Assembly (NCBI GenBank): GCA_900537185.1
Contig: LS999826.1
Span: 1,134,379-1,198,378 of the forward strand
Direction of reading: 5' to 3'
Origin: Cytophagales bacterium Alg240-R148
GTDB lineage: Bacteria > Bacteroidota > Bacteroidia > Cytophagales > Cyclobacteriaceae
DNA length: 64,000 nucleotides
Shown here: one piece after another, positions 60,832-64,000 of the stretch
How the letters are laid out: each line of letters starts with the position of its first letter
Position numbering within the stretch: position 1 is the stretch's first letter
Notes under the pieces: model-generated
Seen by the model: the letters and a program-made list of their open reading frames with translations, nothing else
Database searches by the model: none
Told to the model about the DNA's origin: nothing
Position numbers and translations under genes: made by a program

Positions 60832-62064
60832 ATGAAATACATGTACAGGAATGTAGTGCTGATCCTTGTGTCTTCTTTTTTTATTTTTTTCTCTTGTACT
60901 GAGCTCACTCCTCCAAAATTGGAAGCCCGGTTGAAAGTTGACCCGGAACCCATAGAACCCATTAATTTACCGATTGAAGCATACATCCAGTTATTTGAAG
61001 CAGGGTTTCAAGCTTCAGGTTGCCCTGGAGCAGCGGTTGTAATTGTAAAAGGCGACTCCATAGTTTATGAGCAAGGGTTTGGTGTTCGGGTGGAAGGTAA
61101 ACTGGATTCAGTAGATGCAGAGACTGTTTTTAGATTGGGTAGTGTTTCTAAAGGTTTTGCAGGAGTATTAACCGGCATGTTGGTGCAACGCGGCGTGTTG
61201 GATTGGGAAGATCCAGTAAAAACATATCTTCCAGATTTTATGTTGGAAGATTTGGAACAAACGCAACGGGTCAAAATAAAACATTTGTTGTCCCATTCAT
61301 CGGGCTTGCCAAGACATGCATTTACCAACTTAATTGAGGATGGAATAGATCTAACAACTATAATGAAAATGTATCCTTCAGTAAACTTAATTGGAACGGA
61401 AGGGGAGTTTTATGCTTATCAAAATGCTGCATATGCGCTGATTCAAGAGGTAATAGAAAATAAGATGGGAGCTGGTTTTGATTCCTTGCTTCATGTGGAG
61501 TTGCTTCAAAAAGCAGGTATGGAGCGCACCACAACAAATTATGAAGATTTATTAATGACTGGTAATATTGCATTTCCTCATAAGAAAATCGCCAACACCA
61601 AATTCAAGACTGCCCCCTTAAATAAAAAGTATTATAACAATGCCATTGCAGCAGGAGGGATCAATGCCTCGGTTCACGATATGGGTATGTATTTGAAGTT
61701 TTTATTGGGTAAGGAGCAAAAAGCATTGGCCGATTCTACCATGGATTACATATTTTCTCCTCAAGTAGATATGAAAACTGGCCGTTATTATCGCAAATGG
61801 GAAGGTGCTGCTAAAAAAGCACACTATGGAATGGGATGGCGTCTGGTGGAGGTGCACGACCGGCAAATTGCCTTTCACGGAGGCTCTGTTAATAACTACC
61901 AGGCAAGAATTGCTATTGATAGATCCAATGGGGTAGGGGTATGTGTTTTGTTTAACGGAATGAGTAACTATGCTGGTAAAGCACTACCGGATTTCTTTTC
62001 TTTGTATGATGCATATAAAAAGGAAAATACACTGCCTACTTTGAAATCTTCAACGCCCAATTAG
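60832..62064 (+). CDS. Class C beta-lactamase-fold serine hydrolase, lipoprotein
   Basis: 410 residues. Lipobox 'FFIFFSC' (Cys22). Penicillin-binding fold with Ser104-x-x-Lys107 in 'RLGSVSKGFAG', Tyr196-x-Asn198 in 'YAYQNAAYALI' and His349-Gly-Gly in 'FHGGSVNNYQ' at the KTG position. Such proteins include D-amino-acid peptidases, esterases and beta-lactamases; the HGG triad points to a peptidase or esterase rather than a true AmpC. Located at the envelope by the lipid anchor. Confidence 0.92.
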   Translation: MKYMYRNVVLILVSSFFIFFSCTELTPPKLEARLKVDPEPIEPINLPIEAYIQLFEAGFQASGCPGAAVVIVKGDSIVYEQGFGVRVEGKLDSVDAETVFRLGSVSKGFAGVLTGMLVQRGVLDWEDPVKTYLPDFMLEDLEQTQRVKIKHLLSHSSGLPRHAFTNLIEDGIDLTTIMKMYPSVNLIGTEGEFYAYQNAAYALIQEVIENKMGAGFDSLLHVELLQKAGMERTTTNYEDLLMTGNIAFPHKKIANTKFKTAPLNKKYYNNAIAAGGINASVHDMGMYLKFLLGKEQKALADSTMDYIFSPQVDMKTGRYYRKWEGAAKKAHYGMGWRLVEVHDRQIAFHGGSVNNYQARIAIDRSNGVGVCVLFNGMSNYAGKALPDFFSLYDAYKKENTLPTLKSSTPN

Positions 62065-62071
62065 CAGCACT

Positions 62072-62755
62072 TTATTGCAGTATTTCATTTAACAAACGCT
62101 GGCATCCGGTGCTGGCTTTTTCTTCCCAAAGAATCAAGTTTTCTTGTGGTCTGATGTTTGGCATGTTGGGATCAATGATGTATTTAAGTACATTATTTCC
62201 GACGTAATCCATTAGTCCAGCAGCGGGGTAGACGTTTAAACTGGTACCAACCACTGCAAAAATATCGGCTGCCATGGCTTCTTGAATAGCGTGTTCCATC
62301 ATAGGAACTGCTTCTCCAAACCATACAATATTGGGCCGGAGTTGGCTGCCTTTCTCACACTTTTCTCCAAGTTCTAACTCTGTTCCTTCAATGGGGTAAA
62401 CTAAATTAGGATCCAGTGTACTGCGCGATTCGAACAAGCTGCCATGGAGGTGCATCACCTGTTTGGACCCCGCTCTTTCATGCAAGTTGTCTACATTTTG
62501 GGTGACCACTACCACTTCCATATGGGCTTCCAGTTCTGCTAGCGCTAGATGCCCTGCATTTGGGTCCACCTTGTGTGCGTTGCGCCGGCGTTGGTTGTAG
62601 AAATCGAGTACCAGCGCCTTGTTTTGGTTCCAGCCTTCCGGGGAGGCTACTTCCATCACATCGTGGCCCTCCCACAGCCCATCGGCATCACGAAAAGTGG
62701 GAATGCCACTTTCCTGACTCATACCTGCTCCGGTGAGGACTACTATTTTTTTCAT
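62072..62755 (-). CDS. cobB: Sirtuin-type NAD-dependent protein deacylase
   Basis: 227 residues. NAD-binding 'VLTGAGMSQESGIPTFRD', 'VVTQNVDNLHERAG', catalytic His in 'VMHLHGSLFE', 'PNIVWFGEAVPMMEHA', 'VVGTSLNVYPAAGLMDYV'. It removes acyl groups from lysine using NAD. The zinc module that normally has four Cys has only one (in 'GEKCEKGSQLRP'). The ATG follows the topA stop codon directly, without spacing. Confidence 0.92.
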   Translation of the reverse strand: MKKIVVLTGAGMSQESGIPTFRDADGLWEGHDVMEVASPEGWNQNKALVLDFYNQRRRNAHKVDPNAGHLALAELEAHMEVVVVTQNVDNLHERAGSKQVMHLHGSLFESRSTLDPNLVYPIEGTELELGEKCEKGSQLRPNIVWFGEAVPMMEHAIQEAMAADIFAVVGTSLNVYPAAGLMDYVGNNVLKYIIDPNMPNIRPQENLILWEEKASTGCQRLLNEILQ

Positions 62756-64000
62756 TTATTTTTTCTTTCTCCCACCTCGGCCTTTTTTCTCTGGTGTTTT
62801 TTCAGCCAAATCTAGGCATTCTTGTAGGGTTAATTCCTTTGGATCTTTGTCCTTTGGTATTTTAACGTTTTTCTTTCCAGCTTTTATGTAAGGTCCATAC
62901 CGCCCATTCAATACTTGTATGTCAGGGTTTTCGTCAAAAGACTTTATGAATTTGTTGGCATCGGCCTCTCTTTTTGCTAAAATGAGTTCTTGTGCTCTGT
63001 CCAACCCAATGGTGTATGGGTCATCGCCTTTCGGTATCGATACAAACTTGCCATCAAATTTTACATAAGGTCCAAACCTACCAATACCAATCATTACCAC
63101 TTTTTCTTCAAATTCACCTATTTCTTTAGGGAGTTTAAATAAGGTAAGCGCTTCTTCTAAGGTGATATTTTCAATAAATTGTCCAGGCCTTAAGCTGGCG
63201 TATTTTGGTTTTTCAGCTCCTTCTTCTTCGCTGGTTTCTCCTAGTTGGGCCAAGGGGCCAAACTTACCTAAGCGAACCAATACAGGCTTGCCCGTGGCAG
63301 GATCGGTACCCAGTTCTCTAGAAGTATCTACATCTTTTCGCTCAATTGCTTCAGTTGTTTCTACTCTGGTATGAAATTCAGAATAGAAATTATCAATCAT
63401 TTTGTCCCATTCCTTTTTGCCCTGGGCAATGTCGTCAAATTCTTTTTCAACATCTGCTGTAAAAGTGAAGTTGGTTACATTAGGAAAGTGGTCCACTAAA
63501 AAGTCGTTCACCACCATGGCAATATTCGTTGGGAATAATTTTCCTTTTTCGGTACCAGTAGTTTCTGTGCGGACGCTTTCTGAAATCTTCCCTTCTTTTA
63601 GTTGAATGAACTGGTATTGTCTTTCAACACCATCTCTAGCTTCCTTGACAACGTAATTTCTTTTTTGAATTGTAGAAATAGTTGGGGCGTAAGTAGAAGG
63701 TCTACCAATGCCCATTTCTTCTAATTTTTTAACTAAGCTAGCTTCTGTATACCTTGCTGGAGGCCTAGAGAAACCTTCTCTGGACTTCATCTCAATTAGA
63801 TCCAGCGTTTGTCCAACCGACAAAGGAGGCAAAACACCTTTGTCTTCATCTTCCAGTTCTTCATCGTCAAACGATTCCAGGTAAACCTTTAAAAAACCTT
63901 CAAACGTTACTACTTCACCCGAAGCAGTTAGTTTTTCTGGTGTTGTAGAGATGTTGATGTGTGCAATGGTCTTTTCTATTTGCGCATCACTCATTTGAGA
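62756..64000 (-). CDS. topA: DNA topoisomerase I, C-terminal part (cut by window edge)
   Basis: 414 residues of the C-terminal part; the frame is open through base 64000, so the methionine at 63994 is internal. Type IA core segments 'YTEASLVKKLEEMGIGRPSTYAPTIS' and 'TNIAMVVNDFLVDHFPNVTNFTFTADVE' are visible; the N-terminal TOPRIM and active-site Tyr lie outside. Instead of zinc ribbons, the C-terminus has repeats of the type 'GRFGPYVKFDGKFVSIPKGDDPYTIGL' (three copies), followed by a Lys/Arg-rich tail. Relaxes negative supercoils. Confidence 0.94.
   Translation of the reverse strand, partial: SQMSDAQIEKTIAHINISTTPEKLTASGEVVTFEGFLKVYLESFDDEELEDEDKGVLPPLSVGQTLDLIEMKSREGFSRPPARYTEASLVKKLEEMGIGRPSTYAPTISTIQKRNYVVKEARDGVERQYQFIQLKEGKISESVRTETTGTEKGKLFPTNIAMVVNDFLVDHFPNVTNFTFTADVEKEFDDIAQGKKEWDKMIDNFYSEFHTRVETTEAIERKDVDTSRELGTDPATGKPVLVRLGKFGPLAQLGETSEEEGAEKPKYASLRPGQFIENITLEEALTLFKLPKEIGEFEEKVVMIGIGRFGPYVKFDGKFVSIPKGDDPYTIGLDRAQELILAKREADANKFIKSFDENPDIQVLNGRYGPYIKAGKKNVKIPKDKDPKELTLQECLDLAEKTPEKKGRGGRKKK

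Overview
The window looks like chromosomal DNA of a Bacteroidota bacterium, probably of the order Cytophagales. Reasons: a TonB-dependent receptor with a carboxypeptidase-regulatory N-terminus beside a DUF4249 lipoprotein; two secreted proteins with type IX secretion (T9SS) C-terminal sorting domains; a fused SerB-like/SerA serine-biosynthesis protein; membrane-embedded AraC regulators; few Shine-Dalgarno sites; and repeated exact matches to the Bacteroidota -7 promoter box TAnnTTTG. The DNA is AT-rich. I saw no insertion sequence, prophage or CRISPR array. The species is not assigned.

Layout. 1-9.9 kb: the tail of an unknown gene, a DUF4249/TonB receptor pair with a divergent AraC regulator, a Crp/Fnr regulator, a subtilase lipoprotein, a PAS/DHp protein without ATPase, and two unknown lipoproteins. 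9.9-20.7 kb: a tRNA with anticodon CAU, a HAD phosphatase and an M50 protease on the plus strand; then on the minus strand ddl, a PASTA protein, a T9SS protein and a rhodanese, followed by an M43 metalloprotease and mrp-nifU. 20.8-25.5 kb: dnaG, ribBA, an unknown secreted protein and surE. 25.5-26.4 kb: an Lrp regulator diverging from a two-gene tRNA unit. 26.5-34.3 kb: acyl-CoA ligase, a GT-C-like membrane protein, a cysteine-less flavoprotein and korAB. 34.5-39.7 kb: a giant kinase/AAA/GAF/histidine kinase hybrid. 39.8-46.6 kb: ECF sigma factor, desaturase, DEAD helicase, serBA fusion, unknown protein. 46.8-50.6 kb: DUF3604/PPIase/HupE operon. 50.6-56.9 kb: a LuxR-type regulator, small membrane proteins, an Mla-type ABC operon with a probable LAS metallopeptidase, an SDR and an ECF sigma factor with a small membrane partner. 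57.2-64 kb: FKBP isomerase, S9 peptidase, esterase, class C serine hydrolase, sirtuin and topA (cut by the window edge).

Functional themes are cell-envelope maintenance (ddl, PASTA, MlaEF, LAS peptidase, TonB receptor, several lipoproteins), extracellular and periplasmic hydrolysis (S8, M43, S9, esterase), core information processing (dnaG, topA, DEAD helicase) and central metabolism (korAB, ribBA, serine synthesis, fatty-acid activation and desaturation).

The most unusual object is at 26,098-26,342. Two tandem tRNA-like genes of about 108 and 113 nt sit between an exact -7 promoter box and an intrinsic terminator. Both have a class II (long variable arm) cloverleaf with a Leu-type D arm, but carry the anticodon loop CTGTCTC (anticodon GUC, Asp) and a G discriminator. 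The two copies are nearly identical except in their very long variable arms. Several enzymes have also lost textbook residues: three of four zinc ligands in DnaG, both redox cysteines in the flavoprotein, the catalytic Asp of the kinase domain, and most zinc cysteines of the sirtuin. Some of these losses may be normal for the lineage.
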